A DNA stretch of 64,000 nucleotides from Clostridiales bacterium. Its GTDB lineage: Bacteria > Bacillota > Clostridia > Saccharofermentanales > Saccharofermentanaceae. Location: positions 16,173 to 80,172 of the forward strand of contig JAFWFV010000026.1 in assembly GCA_017515465.1 (NCBI GenBank). The letters run 5' to 3'. The position numbers were made by a program, and so were the translations under genes. The notes below the pieces were generated by a model. The model did not search any database, had not been told where the DNA came from, and worked only from the letters and a program-made list of their open reading frames with translations. Positions 8,662 to 18,030 of this stretch are shown here, one piece after another. Every line of letters starts with the position of its first letter. Position 1 is the stretch's first letter.

Positions 8662-10203
8662 ATGATAAAAGCACATAGAAAATCAAAACCAATGCCCCCG
8701 CTGGCAAAGGCGTTATGGGTATTGTTTGGCGTAATAATGGCAGCTGCAGGCGTTGGGGCCTGCATCTTCTGCACACTGGTCCTGGCCGGACACAAGGGTA
8801 ACATAGGCCAGTGCAAGTGGGAACTCGATGAGACGGGAACACTGGTCATCAGCGGTCAGGGTTCTACCTCCGGTGTAGCGGATATGACCATCGGTGTTAC
8901 CAAGATCAGCCGTGACGACATTCTCCGCGTTGAGATCAGGGAGGGCGTAACTGATATCCCTGCCAAGGCTTTTGACGGCTGTGATTTCCTTCAGTACGTA
9001 TCCATCCCGTCTTCTGTTGAGACAATAGGCGATTATGCCTTTACCAGATGCGGCAATCTTGCTGCCATCGAGGTATCTCCCAATAATCAGAACTACTGCT
9101 CCATCGACGGTGATCTTTACGATAAGAACGTTACAAAGCTGATAACATATGCTTCCGGCAAGGAGGAGGTTACTGAGTATACTTTCCCTGAGACTGTAAC
9201 ATCAGTAGGCAATGAGGCTTTCCATTCATCTATCTATCTGCAGACCGTCAATATCGGCAAGGATATCTCTGATCTGGGCAATTTCGCGTTCTACGACTGC
9301 TGGAACCTGGCTAATGTGAACCTCGATCCCGAGAACGCATATTATCTTTCTGATGAAAATGTATTATATAACCCTAATAAGACAGAGCTTATCTACTATG
9401 CTCCCGGCAACATCAACACAGAGTTCAAAGTTCCCGGTACGGTCAGGGTCATCTCTAACGGCGCATTCTGCAATGCGGCCTATCTCGAGAACATCACGCT
9501 CCCCAGCAAGCTCAAGAGGATCGGAACTGCTGCATTCAGCGGATGCAGCATGCTCGGATCGCTTCAGATCCCTGAGGAGTGCCTGCATATCGGAGACGGT
9601 ATCCTGGCATACTGCGGCAATCTGGCCAGTGTCAGCCTGCCTTCAGGAATGGATTCGATCCCCAGGAACATGTTCTGGGGCTGCACTTCCATAACGGATA
9701 TCGACATCCCTGATGGTGTTACATCTATAGGTGATGGAGCTTTCGCATGCTGCAGGTCACTTGTAAGTATCGATATTCCCGCTGAGGTTATTTCAATAGG
9801 CAACAACGCCTTCGGTTTCTGCGACTGTCTGACATCCGTCGATCTGCCTGATGGCATAGACAAGATTGACGATTATGCGTTCAGCAACTGCTCAGGACTC
9901 ACTGAGATCGTGATACCCGCAAATGTTGCGTCCATTGGGTATGCATCATTCAGAGGATGTACAGGTCTTACTGAGGTTACTGTACCCGATACGGTTGCAT
10001 CCATCGGAGATTATGCATTCTACGGCTGTTCCAACATCAGGTCTTTCACGATCGGTTCGGGAGTAAAGAGCATCGGAATAGGTGCATTTAACGGATGCAC
10101 CGCACTTTCTGACGTATCTCTGGCATCAGGCCAGGCCGGTTGGGACAAGATCTCCGTCGGCAAGGAAAATGAGCCTCTTACGGCAGCAGTAAAGTCCAAA
10201 TAA
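8662..10203 (+). CDS. BspA-type leucine-rich-repeat surface protein
   Basis: 513 residues. A basic N-terminus and one hydrophobic helix (~residues 15-40) act as membrane anchor or uncleaved signal. The rest is an array of BspA/LRR_5 repeats of about 23 residues with the pattern I.(IP)..V.SIGDYAF.GC..L..V, for example VTSIGDGAFACCRSLVSIDI and VASIGDYAFYGCSNIRSF. These solenoids mediate adhesion or protein binding on the cell surface of gut and oral bacteria. No sorting signal or enzymatic domain is seen. A GAGG-like RBS lies about 10 nt before the ATG. Confidence 0.88.
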   Translation: MIKAHRKSKPMPPLAKALWVLFGVIMAAAGVGACIFCTLVLAGHKGNIGQCKWELDETGTLVISGQGSTSGVADMTIGVTKISRDDILRVEIREGVTDIPAKAFDGCDFLQYVSIPSSVETIGDYAFTRCGNLAAIEVSPNNQNYCSIDGDLYDKNVTKLITYASGKEEVTEYTFPETVTSVGNEAFHSSIYLQTVNIGKDISDLGNFAFYDCWNLANVNLDPENAYYLSDENVLYNPNKTELIYYAPGNINTEFKVPGTVRVISNGAFCNAAYLENITLPSKLKRIGTAAFSGCSMLGSLQIPEECLHIGDGILAYCGNLASVSLPSGMDSIPRNMFWGCTSITDIDIPDGVTSIGDGAFACCRSLVSIDIPAEVISIGNNAFGFCDCLTSVDLPDGIDKIDDYAFSNCSGLTEIVIPANVASIGYASFRGCTGLTEVTVPDTVASIGDYAFYGCSNIRSFTIGSGVKSIGIGAFNGCTALSDVSLASGQAGWDKISVGKENEPLTAAVKSK

Positions 10204-10235
10204 TCCTTGATATATCAGGCTTGTTCAATAAAGCC

Positions 10236-10262
10236 TTTACATAGTAAAGGTTATGTTATAAT
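10236..10262 (+). promoter_or_regulatory. Promoter of the topoisomerase operon
   Basis: TTTACA (10236-10241), a 15-nt spacer, then TATAAT (10257-10262) preceded by TG at 10254-10255, i.e. an extended -10 element. It lies 40 nt upstream of the parE-like ATG and after the stop of the leucine-rich-repeat gene. Confidence 0.6.
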
Positions 10263-10302
10263 TATCTCTAGATTGTTTGTTTATGGGGGTTTTAATTGAT
10301 CC

Positions 10303-12300
10303 ATGTCAGCTAAGAAAGCTTACGGCAACGAGAGTATTTCCATGCTCAAGGGAGCAGACAGAGTCAGGAAACGTCCTGCCGTAATATTCGGCTCGGATAA
10401 CCTGGAGGGCTGTATCCATTCATTCTTCGAGATCCTTTCCAATTCTATTGATGAAGCCAGGGAAGGATACGGAAATCAGATAATAATCACCAGGTTCAAG
10501 GATGGTTCCATCGAGGTCGAGGACTTCGGCAGAGGAATCCCTCTGGACTTTAATACCAAGGAGAACAGATATAACTGGGAACTGGTCTACTGCGAGCTTT
10601 ATGCAGGCGGCAAATACCTGAACAACAGCGCAGGAGATTACGAATACTCCCTGGGACTCAACGGCCTCGGCGCATGTGCTACACAGTATGCTTCAGAGTA
10701 CTTTGACGTTACAGTTATGCGTGACCATACAAAGTACCAGATGTCCTTCCGCAAGGGTGAGCCCGTTACAGAACTCATGAAGGAACCCTACAGGTTCAAG
10801 AGGACCGGAACGATCCAGCGCTGGAAGCCCGATTCTGAGGTCTTTACCGAGACATTCATACCTCTGGACAGCTTCAAGGAGATAATCAAGCGCCAGTCTG
10901 TAGTCAACAGCGGCATCGAGTTCATCCTCAAGGATGAATACTCAGGAGAGGAATTTCACTATCTCTACAATGAGGGTATCAAGGGTTATTGTGACGAACT
11001 GTCTGACATGCGCGGCTTTACGGATTCGTACTATTTTACAGGTGAGGGCAAGGGCAGAGACAGCGATGACAGGGACGAGTACAAGGTCAAGGCCGAGGTA
11101 TCTTTCTGCTTCAACAATGAGATCAATGCCATGGAGTATTACCACAACTCCTCATTCCTCGAGCATGGCGGCTCTCCTGACAAGGCCGTGAGATCCGCAT
11201 TTCTGAGCGAGATAGACAAGCAGATCAAATCCAGGGACAAGTACAAGGCCAATGAGGCCAAGATCACGTTCCAGGACATTGCCGATTCGCTGATCGTAAT
11301 AACAAATACATTCTCTACACAGACTTCTTATGCCAACCAGACAAAGAAAGCTATAAACAACAAATACATTCAGGATTTCATGACCCAGCTCATCAGGAAC
11401 AATCTGGAGATCTGGTTCATCGAGAACAAGCAGGCAGGCGACAAGGTTGTCGATCAGGTCCTGGTCAACAAACGTTCCAGAGAGAATGCCGAAAAGACCA
11501 GGGTCAATATCAAGAAAAAGCTCATGGGCTCCATTGATATCAACAACAGGATTAAGAAGTTCGTCGACTGCAGGAGCAGGGATGCCGGCATCAGGGAGCT
11601 CTACATCGTAGAGGGTGATTCAGCTCTCGGTTCCGTCAAGATGGGCAGGGACGCCGAATTCCAGGCCGTAATGCCCGTCAGAGGTAAGATCCTGAACTGT
11701 CTCAAGGCCGATTACGCCACCATATTCAAGAGCGAGATCATCACCGATCTGCTCAAGGTCCTGGGCTGCGGCGTTGAGATCAACGACAAGCATAACAAGG
11801 ATATCAGTGCATTTAACATCGACAATCTCAGATGGAACAAGATAATAATCTGTACCGATGCCGATGTTGACGGATTCCAGATCAGGACTCTCATCCTGGC
11901 CATGATCTACAGGCTTACTCCGACCCTGATCGAGACGGGTCATGTGTATATTGCAGAGTCACCTCTCTTTGAGATCACATACAGGCCCAAGGGCAGGAAA
12001 TCCGACGATGAGGAGACATTCTTTGCCTTTAACGAAAAGGAAAAGGCCGAGATCCTGGCTAAATACGATAATTCACAGCTCAACATCCAGAGATCCAAGG
12101 GTCTTGGTGAGAACGAGCCCGAGATGATGTGGCAGACCACGATGAACCCCAAGACCAGACGTCTCATCAAGGTATGCCCTGAGGATGCCAGAAAGACTGC
12201 AGAGATATTCGATCTGCTCCTGGGTGACAACCTGGCTGGACGTAAGCTCCACATTGAACAGGATGGCCATCTGTATCTGGACATGCTCGATATTGGATAA
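10303..12300 (+). CDS. parE: Type IIA topoisomerase subunit B (ParE/GyrB family)
   Basis: 665 residues. The N-terminal GHKL ATPase is visible in ILSNSIDEA, VEDFGRGIP and GLNGLGACATQ. A transducer domain follows, then TOPRIM with YIVEGDSALGS and the DxD motif CTDADVDGFQ, and a C-terminal RSKGLGENEPE region. It supplies ATP-driven strand passage together with the subunit A encoded 15 nt downstream. This is a divergent clostridial lineage; topoisomerase IV is inferred because the partner lacks a GyrA box. The ribosome binding site (GGGGG at 10285-10289) is unusually far, about 13 nt, from the ATG. Confidence 0.88.
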   Translation: MSAKKAYGNESISMLKGADRVRKRPAVIFGSDNLEGCIHSFFEILSNSIDEAREGYGNQIIITRFKDGSIEVEDFGRGIPLDFNTKENRYNWELVYCELYAGGKYLNNSAGDYEYSLGLNGLGACATQYASEYFDVTVMRDHTKYQMSFRKGEPVTELMKEPYRFKRTGTIQRWKPDSEVFTETFIPLDSFKEIIKRQSVVNSGIEFILKDEYSGEEFHYLYNEGIKGYCDELSDMRGFTDSYYFTGEGKGRDSDDRDEYKVKAEVSFCFNNEINAMEYYHNSSFLEHGGSPDKAVRSAFLSEIDKQIKSRDKYKANEAKITFQDIADSLIVITNTFSTQTSYANQTKKAINNKYIQDFMTQLIRNNLEIWFIENKQAGDKVVDQVLVNKRSRENAEKTRVNIKKKLMGSIDINNRIKKFVDCRSRDAGIRELYIVEGDSALGSVKMGRDAEFQAVMPVRGKILNCLKADYATIFKSEIITDLLKVLGCGVEINDKHNKDISAFNIDNLRWNKIIICTDADVDGFQIRTLILAMIYRLTPTLIETGHVYIAESPLFEITYRPKGRKSDDEETFFAFNEKEKAEILAKYDNSQLNIQRSKGLGENEPEMMWQTTMNPKTRRLIKVCPEDARKTAEIFDLLLGDNLAGRKLHIEQDGHLYLDMLDIG

Positions 12301-12315
12301 GATCAGGAGACATAT

Positions 12316-14580
12316 ATGGCTGGTAAGAGAAAGAAGACAGAAGAAAAGAACAGTGATTCATTAAAGGCGAGACTGACGGATAATACCCTGGCAGACATGC
12401 CTGCAGTTGATCAGCCCATTACCGAGATGCTGGAGATCAACTACATGCCCTATGCGATGAGCGTCATCGTATCCAGAGCGATCCCCGAGATCGACGGATT
12501 CAAGCCGTCCCACCGCAAGCTTCTCTATACGATGTACAAGATGGGCCTCCTGAACGGCAACAGGACCAAATCCGCCAATGTAGTCGGCCAGACGATGAAG
12601 CTCAATCCTCATGGCGATCAGGCCATATACGATACCATGGTCAGGATGACCAGGGGCAATGCCGCACTGCTCCATCCTTATGTCGATTCCAAGGGTAACT
12701 TCGGTAAGCAGTATTCCAGGGACATGCAGTGTGCTGCCCCCAGATATACCGAGGTCAGACTGGAAAAGATATGCGGCGAGATCTTCAAGGGGATAGACAA
12801 GAATGCCGTCGACATGGTTGATAACTACGACGGGACACTCAAGGAACCCGTCCTGCTTCCCACGACGTTCCCTGCGATACTGGTCAACAGCAACCAGGGT
12901 ATCGCTGTCGGCATGGCATCCAATATCTGCTCTTTCAACCTGGCAGAGGTCTGTGCCGCTACCGAGGCATACCTCAAGGACAAGGAATGTGATCTGCTGG
13001 AGTACATGCCCGCGCCTGATTTCTCCGGCGGCGGACTCATCCTCTACGACAGGGAGCAGATGAAGCAGATCTACGAGACCGGCAAGGGCTCTATCCCTAT
13101 CAGGAGCAAATACACCATAGACAAGAAGAACAATCTCATTGAGATCACCGAGATCCCGTATTCCACCAGCTCCGAAGCCATAATCGACAACATAGCTGAG
13201 CTCGTAAAGGCAGGCAAGGCCAAGGAGATCGCGGATATCAGGGACGAGACCGACCTGGACGGCCTCAAGATAACCATCGACTGCAAGAGGGGAACGGATC
13301 ACGAGGCTCTCATGACCAAGCTGTTCCGTTTTACAAAGCTCCAGGATACATTTGCATGCAACTTCAACATCCTGATCAACGGATCCCCCAGGGTCATGGG
13401 AGTCAGGGAGATCATTGACGAATGGCTGAAGTGGAGGAGACTCTGCATAACCAGGGAACTGGAATTCAATCTGAACAAGATGAAGAAGCAGCTCCACCTC
13501 CTGGACGGTCTGGCTGCCATCCTGCTGGACATTGACAAGGCAATCAAGATCATCCGCAATACCGAACTGGAAGAAGACGTCGTACCTAACCTGATGAAGG
13601 GCTTTGACATCGACAAGGAACAGGCGGAATACGTTGCTGAGATCAAGCTCAGAAATATCAACAAGCAGTATATCGTAAACAGGATCTCCGACCGTGACAA
13701 GCTCAAGGACGATATTGCGGACACGGAGGATCTCCTGGGTTCTCCCAGAAGGATCAATACCCTCATAGCAAAGAGCCTCAAGGATGTTTCATCCAAGTAT
13801 GGCCAGCCCAGAAAGACCCAGCTCATTGCAAATGAGACAGCAGCAGTGTTCACACCCGATACGGAGATCGCTGATTACAGGCTGCATCTCATGCTCACCA
13901 GACACGGTTATCTCAAGAAGCATTCCCTGGCATCAATGAGAAATGCCGGCGAGCTCAAGACAAAGGAAGACGATGAGATCTTCCTGGGATACGAGACGGA
14001 GAACAAGAGCGAGATACTGTTCTTTACCGACAAGTGCAACGTGTACAAGGCAAAGACCTACGATTTTGCAGATACAAAGCCCGGGGATCTGGGTTACTAT
14101 CTGCCTTCTGAACTGGAGATGGAAGACGGGGAGAACGTATTGTTCATGATCCCCACCACAGATTACAAGGGCAGGATCCTCATCGGATTCGAGAACGGCA
14201 AGGCAGCTTTGTTCCCTCTCAGTGTTTACGAAACAAAGCAGAACCGTAAGAAACTGCTCAAGGGCTATTCCGATCTGGCCAGAGCCATTGCCTTCATTCC
14301 TCTCGACGATGATGAAGACCCTGATCTCGTTGCCAGATCCGACCTGAAGAAGGCCGTTGTATTCAAGGCATCCCTCGTTCCTTTCAAGACTACCAGGACA
14401 ACGCAGGGCGTACAGCTCCTGGCATCCAAGAGAGGTTCGAAGATGATCGAGATCAAGCGCCTTTCGGATATCGGCATGATCGATGCAGAGTATTACCGCA
14501 TACGTAAGATCCCTGCCATCGGATACTACATCAAGGAAGAATCGTTTGAGAGCAAACAGCTTGGCTTTGAGGATCTCTAA
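12316..14580 (+). CDS. parC: Type IIA topoisomerase subunit A (ParC/GyrA family)
   Basis: 754 residues, RBS AGGAG 7 nt before the ATG. The breakage-reunion domain starts near residue 40 (MLEINYMPYAMSVIVSRAIP). The catalytic tyrosine is Y144 in the motif APRYTE. A coiled-coil tower and primary dimer interface follow (LLDGLAAILLDIDKAIKIIR, KLRNINKQY). The C-terminal beta-pinwheel is short and lacks the GyrA box, which favours topoisomerase IV over gyrase. At the place of the quinolone-contact Ser (GyrA Ser83) the protein has Gln102 (HGDQAIYD); the acidic partner D106 is kept. The following gene begins directly at the base after the stop. Confidence 0.9.
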   Translation: MAGKRKKTEEKNSDSLKARLTDNTLADMPAVDQPITEMLEINYMPYAMSVIVSRAIPEIDGFKPSHRKLLYTMYKMGLLNGNRTKSANVVGQTMKLNPHGDQAIYDTMVRMTRGNAALLHPYVDSKGNFGKQYSRDMQCAAPRYTEVRLEKICGEIFKGIDKNAVDMVDNYDGTLKEPVLLPTTFPAILVNSNQGIAVGMASNICSFNLAEVCAATEAYLKDKECDLLEYMPAPDFSGGGLILYDREQMKQIYETGKGSIPIRSKYTIDKKNNLIEITEIPYSTSSEAIIDNIAELVKAGKAKEIADIRDETDLDGLKITIDCKRGTDHEALMTKLFRFTKLQDTFACNFNILINGSPRVMGVREIIDEWLKWRRLCITRELEFNLNKMKKQLHLLDGLAAILLDIDKAIKIIRNTELEEDVVPNLMKGFDIDKEQAEYVAEIKLRNINKQYIVNRISDRDKLKDDIADTEDLLGSPRRINTLIAKSLKDVSSKYGQPRKTQLIANETAAVFTPDTEIADYRLHLMLTRHGYLKKHSLASMRNAGELKTKEDDEIFLGYETENKSEILFFTDKCNVYKAKTYDFADTKPGDLGYYLPSELEMEDGENVLFMIPTTDYKGRILIGFENGKAALFPLSVYETKQNRKKLLKGYSDLARAIAFIPLDDDEDPDLVARSDLKKAVVFKASLVPFKTTRTTQGVQLLASKRGSKMIEIKRLSDIGMIDAEYYRIRKIPAIGYYIKEESFESKQLGFEDL

Positions 14581-16455
14581 TTGAGCATAAACGTTACCGA
14601 CAATGTATACATAAATAACGACGGCAATTCCGGCGGACTGATCCACAAGATACTGGCCGCTTTATGTATCCTGTCGGTAATAGCGTCTGTTGCGGTATAT
14701 TCATACGTTGAAGGCTTTGCCCAGAGTGAGAACAACGTCGTTCCTGCTTTTGAAGCAGCTCTGGGCAGGGGAGACTACGATGATGCCCTGAGCATATATA
14801 GGAGCGTTCAGGATACCGTTCTGTCGGCAAACCCTGAGGATGCAGACAAACTGACTGACGAGAACAACATGCTCGTTGAGATGGAGAACATCGTCAAGGT
14901 AAAGGTCGATGATATCTGCAGCAAGGTCAGATATAACCGTTATCAGCCCATGGCCGAGGATGTGTCTTTCCTTAACGGAATGCAGGAACTCACCTCATCA
15001 CTCGTATCGTCCTGGCTAGATGATCTGTGTGCGGAATTTCTCCTGGGAACGATAGAAAAGCCGGACATCATGTTCGTATTCAATCAGATGGCCCCCATAA
15101 GCAATTTTTCCGCAATGGTTAGACCCCTCCTGTCAGAACTCGACATGATCGAGATGGCAACAGGTGACGTTCAGAATGCCGAGAGACATTTCAGCGAGGG
15201 AGATTACATCACTGCCGTAAAGACCTACCAATCCGTCAGGGAGAGAAATACAGGTTTCGTATATGAATACGTTAATAAGAGGCTCGAAGAGATCCTGGAT
15301 GTCATGTATGAACCCATGATCCAGAACGGAGAGCACATGCTCGACACATTCAGATACTATTCTGCAGAGATATTGCTGTCTGATCTGGCACAGATCTTCC
15401 CTGAAGATGCCAGGATAGCAAATGACCTCCTGACTGCTACGAGCAATACACAGGAGACAGCCGTATACAGCGGAAAAGTTGAGGTTCTCTGCGTCAGGAA
15501 CCTGATCGCGGATACTGACATGGCCAGGGCAGACAATTACGGCAGTGCCGTTCTGGACAGATACCTGACTTGTGCTGAATTCGAGAACATGCTCCAGCAG
15601 CTCTATAACAACAACTACTGTTTGGTGGATGCAGAAGGCTTGGCAGGTCTTTCCAACGACACCTATCTGGTCGAGCAGAGACTGACTGTCCCCATCGGCA
15701 AGAAGCCTCTGATAATAGTGGTTGAAGCCCTGGATTACAGCGCTTCCAGTTATGGTCAGGGACTGAACAGGAGACTGGTCCTGAACGATCAGGGTCAGGT
15801 CTGCAGCGAATACGTCAACAGTAATGGCGACCCCGTTATAAGCAGGACCAAGGAAGCGATCGGCATCCTGGATAAATTTGTAGAGGATCATCACGATTTC
15901 TCTTATGACGGTGCCAAGGGCGTGATCTCCGTCAGCGGATATGAATCATGTTTCGGATATGTGGTATCAGAAGACGAGATCGACGACAGGAATGCAGCTC
16001 TGGCACAGGTCGGATACCCCAATGTGAATTACTCTGATGCCGAGCTGGAAGCCAACTGCGACACCGTCAGATCGATCGCTGCGGCGCTGTCTGATACGGG
16101 CTGGAAGTTCGCATCGTCAACTTACGGATACATAAATGCCAGGGAATCCGACATGGATACCATAAAGGCTGATTTTGAGAAGTGGATGGTGCAGATCGAG
16201 CCCCTTCTGGGCGATACACACATGATCGTTTATCCCAATGGCGACTACATCTTCGGAACAGATGAACGTGCAGTCTATCTCAAGAACAACGGTTTCAGGA
16301 TCTTCTTTGGCATCGGACCGAGACCATACTACATCTACGGCGATAATTATCTCTATTACGACAGGATGATCATCAACGGCAAGGTGCTCAGAACGTCAGA
16401 TCTGTCCAGATTGTTCGACGCAGATGATGTAATAGAGTCCTTCGGGGACAATTAA
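14581..16455 (+). CDS. Membrane-anchored protein with TPR-like repeats and a degenerate NodB (polysaccharide deacetylase)-like domain
   Basis: 624 residues. The start is a TTG at 14581 immediately after the parC stop, with GAGG 8 nt upstream. One membrane helix (~residues 22-42) is followed by an extracellular part with two similar helical repeats (LGRGDYDDALSIYRSV at ~61 and FSEGDYITAVKTYQSV at ~204). Residues ~325-600 have the order of a NodB fold: a core strand LIIVVEALDY where active enzymes have TFDDG, FASSTYGYI where they have the H-x3-H motif, and VYPNGDY where they have RxPY. The metal-binding histidines are missing, so it is probably a non-catalytic carbohydrate-binding relative. The NodB call is my structural inference. 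Confidence 0.55.
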   Translation: MSINVTDNVYINNDGNSGGLIHKILAALCILSVIASVAVYSYVEGFAQSENNVVPAFEAALGRGDYDDALSIYRSVQDTVLSANPEDADKLTDENNMLVEMENIVKVKVDDICSKVRYNRYQPMAEDVSFLNGMQELTSSLVSSWLDDLCAEFLLGTIEKPDIMFVFNQMAPISNFSAMVRPLLSELDMIEMATGDVQNAERHFSEGDYITAVKTYQSVRERNTGFVYEYVNKRLEEILDVMYEPMIQNGEHMLDTFRYYSAEILLSDLAQIFPEDARIANDLLTATSNTQETAVYSGKVEVLCVRNLIADTDMARADNYGSAVLDRYLTCAEFENMLQQLYNNNYCLVDAEGLAGLSNDTYLVEQRLTVPIGKKPLIIVVEALDYSASSYGQGLNRRLVLNDQGQVCSEYVNSNGDPVISRTKEAIGILDKFVEDHHDFSYDGAKGVISVSGYESCFGYVVSEDEIDDRNAALAQVGYPNVNYSDAELEANCDTVRSIAAALSDTGWKFASSTYGYINARESDMDTIKADFEKWMVQIEPLLGDTHMIVYPNGDYIFGTDERAVYLKNNGFRIFFGIGPRPYYIYGDNYLYYDRMIINGKVLRTSDLSRLFDADDVIESFGDN

Positions 16456-16479
16456 TGTGTTTTTTTTGATAAATAAGGC

Positions 16480-16490
16480 TATAATATAAT
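16480..16490 (+). promoter_or_regulatory. Candidate -10 region upstream of the PH-domain gene
   Basis: Two overlapping TATAAT hexamers (16480-16485 and 16485-16490) lie about 40 nt before the ATG at 16531. The upstream 16460-16467 run of eight T replaces a recognisable -35; it could be an UP-like or T-rich element. No hairpin precedes the T run, so I do not call it a terminator. Confidence 0.4.
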
Positions 16491-16530
16491 ATTGTAGTGA
16501 AGATCTATATCTATCGTAGGGAGGTCCTGT

Positions 16531-16956
16531 ATGGCAAAACCTGACAGATTGACGCAATATGCACAGAAGGACGAGATCCTGTGGCATGACCGTAAGAGAT
16601 ATCTCGGACTGCCGATCTCATTTACCAGATACAGTTTTGACGAGAACAGATTCTATCTCAGAAAGGGTTTACTGAACATAACGAATGATGAGATCCTCCT
16701 GTACAGAGTCCTCGATCTCAATCTCAAGAGGAGCCTTGGTCAGAGGATATTCGGTGTAGGAACAATAATCCTTTCCACGGCGGATCAGACGACTCCCACA
16801 ATGAAGATCGAGAGTATCAGGGATTGCGAGAGAGTCTATAGAGCCCTGTCCAATATCGTTGAAAAAGAGAGAGATGAGAAGAGAGTTCTCGGTAAGGAAA
16901 TGTTCGGAGCAGCCGGCTTTGACGATATCGGCGACACAATGATGCATAACTTTTGA
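16531..16956 (+). CDS. PH-domain (YdbT/bPH2-like) protein
   Basis: 141 residues, with GGGAGG about 9 nt before the ATG. The core EILWHDRKRYLGLPISFTRY and YSFDENRFYLRKGLLN, then DEILLYRVLDLNLKRSL and GTIILSTADQTTPTMKI, matches the bacterial PH-like domain 2 (YdbS/YdbT type). Unlike many relatives it has no membrane helices. The function of soluble bPH proteins is unknown. It heads a run of four same-strand genes: PH protein, sirtuin, MutS-like ATPase, lysA. Confidence 0.75.
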   Translation: MAKPDRLTQYAQKDEILWHDRKRYLGLPISFTRYSFDENRFYLRKGLLNITNDEILLYRVLDLNLKRSLGQRIFGVGTIILSTADQTTPTMKIESIRDCERVYRALSNIVEKERDEKRVLGKEMFGAAGFDDIGDTMMHNF

Positions 16957-16969
16957 TTGAGGGGTCATT

Positions 16970-18019
16970 ATGGAAACCAGACTGGACAGATATGAAGGTG
17001 CGAAGGAAAACAAGATCAATCAGCTGCGTCAGTTGATCGAGGAATCCGATAACGTTGTATTCCTCGGAGGTGCAGGCGTCTCGACCGAGAGCGGCATCCC
17101 TGATTTCAGGAGCGGTGAAGGTATCTATAACCAGGAGAGCGGACTTAAGTACCGTCCCGTGGACATCATCTCCCATTCATTCTTCATGGAACATCCGGAT
17201 GAATTCTATGACTTCTACAAGCGTAAGCTGCTCTATCCTGATGCAAAACCCAACAAAGCACATAAGGCTCTCGTCAGGCTGGAAAAGCAGGGCAAGCTCA
17301 AGGCTACAATCACACAGAACATCGATAACCTCCACCAGGAGGCAGGAAGTACTACGACCATCGAGCTCCACGGCTCAGTATTCCGCAATTACTGCATGGA
17401 GTGCGGCAAGAAGTTCGATCTCGAATACGTCGTCGAGCATGAGGGTATCCCTTACTGCGACAAGTGCGGCGGCATGATCAGACCTGACATCGTATTATAC
17501 GAGGAGAATCTGGAGCACCAGAACGTTGACGGCGCTATCAAGGCGATAAAGAAAGCAGACCTGCTCATTATCGGCGGTACGTCACTGACAGTTTATCCTG
17601 CGGCAACATTTGCCCAGTTCCTCAAGCACGACAAGGTTGTCATAATCAACAAGAGTTCAACATATCTCGACCTGCAGGCACTCCTTACCATTCATGACAG
17701 CATAGGTGATGTCCTCGACAGTGCGATCCCCAAGACCGTTCCTGACAAGAAGCCTGCTACAAAGAAGACCGCAGCAAAGAAGACAACTTCCAAGAAGACT
17801 TCCACAGCCAAGAAGGCAGATACTGATAAGAAAACATCCGCCTCCAAGAAGACAACATCTTCTGCCAAGAAGGCGACCGCTTCCAAGAAGGAGACTTCCG
17901 CCAAGCAACCTGCAGCAAAGAAACCTGCAGCAAAGAAACCTGCTGTTTCCAAAAAGGCAACAGATGCCAAGAAGCCTGCTGATAAGAAAAAGACCGGAAG
18001 CAAAAAGAGCAAGGAATGA
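16970..18019 (+). CDS. cobB: Sirtuin NAD-dependent protein deacylase with a lysine-rich histone-H1-like tail
   Basis: 349 residues, about 100 longer than a usual bacterial CobB. The core (~1-250) has the NAD site GAGVSTESGIPDFRS (34-48), TQNIDNLH (115-122), the catalytic H134, and zinc cysteines C142, C145, C163 and C166, so it should be active. It lacks the Tyr-x-x-Arg pair of desuccinylases. The last 91 residues, from about 259, contain 33 lysines in repeats such as AKKT, SKKT and AAKKP, like the tail of histone H1 or bacterial HU/Hc1 proteins, and would bind nucleic acid or be its own acylation substrate. The frame stays open with no change of reading frame into the tail. Confidence 0.9.
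   Translation: METRLDRYEGAKENKINQLRQLIEESDNVVFLGGAGVSTESGIPDFRSGEGIYNQESGLKYRPVDIISHSFFMEHPDEFYDFYKRKLLYPDAKPNKAHKALVRLEKQGKLKATITQNIDNLHQEAGSTTTIELHGSVFRNYCMECGKKFDLEYVVEHEGIPYCDKCGGMIRPDIVLYEENLEHQNVDGAIKAIKKADLLIIGGTSLTVYPAATFAQFLKHDKVVIINKSSTYLDLQALLTIHDSIGDVLDSAIPKTVPDKKPATKKTAAKKTTSKKTSTAKKADTDKKTSASKKTTSSAKKATASKKETSAKQPAAKKPAAKKPAVSKKATDAKKPADKKKTGSKKSKE
17909..17938 (+). repeat. 15-bp tandem duplication in the sirtuin tail
   Basis: The unit CCTGCAGCAAAGAAA occurs twice in direct succession (17909-17923, 17924-17938), encoding PAAKK twice. Being in frame, it can expand or contract without breaking the gene. Confidence 0.8.
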
Positions 18020-18030
18020 TCGTCTGACCG

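Noticed and set aside
12361..13497. A 378-codon minus-strand frame
   Set aside because: It lies wholly antisense to the well-supported parC-like gene and has no ribosome binding site or recognisable domain.
16460..16467. T run after the NodB-like gene as a terminator
   Set aside because: No hairpin stands before it.
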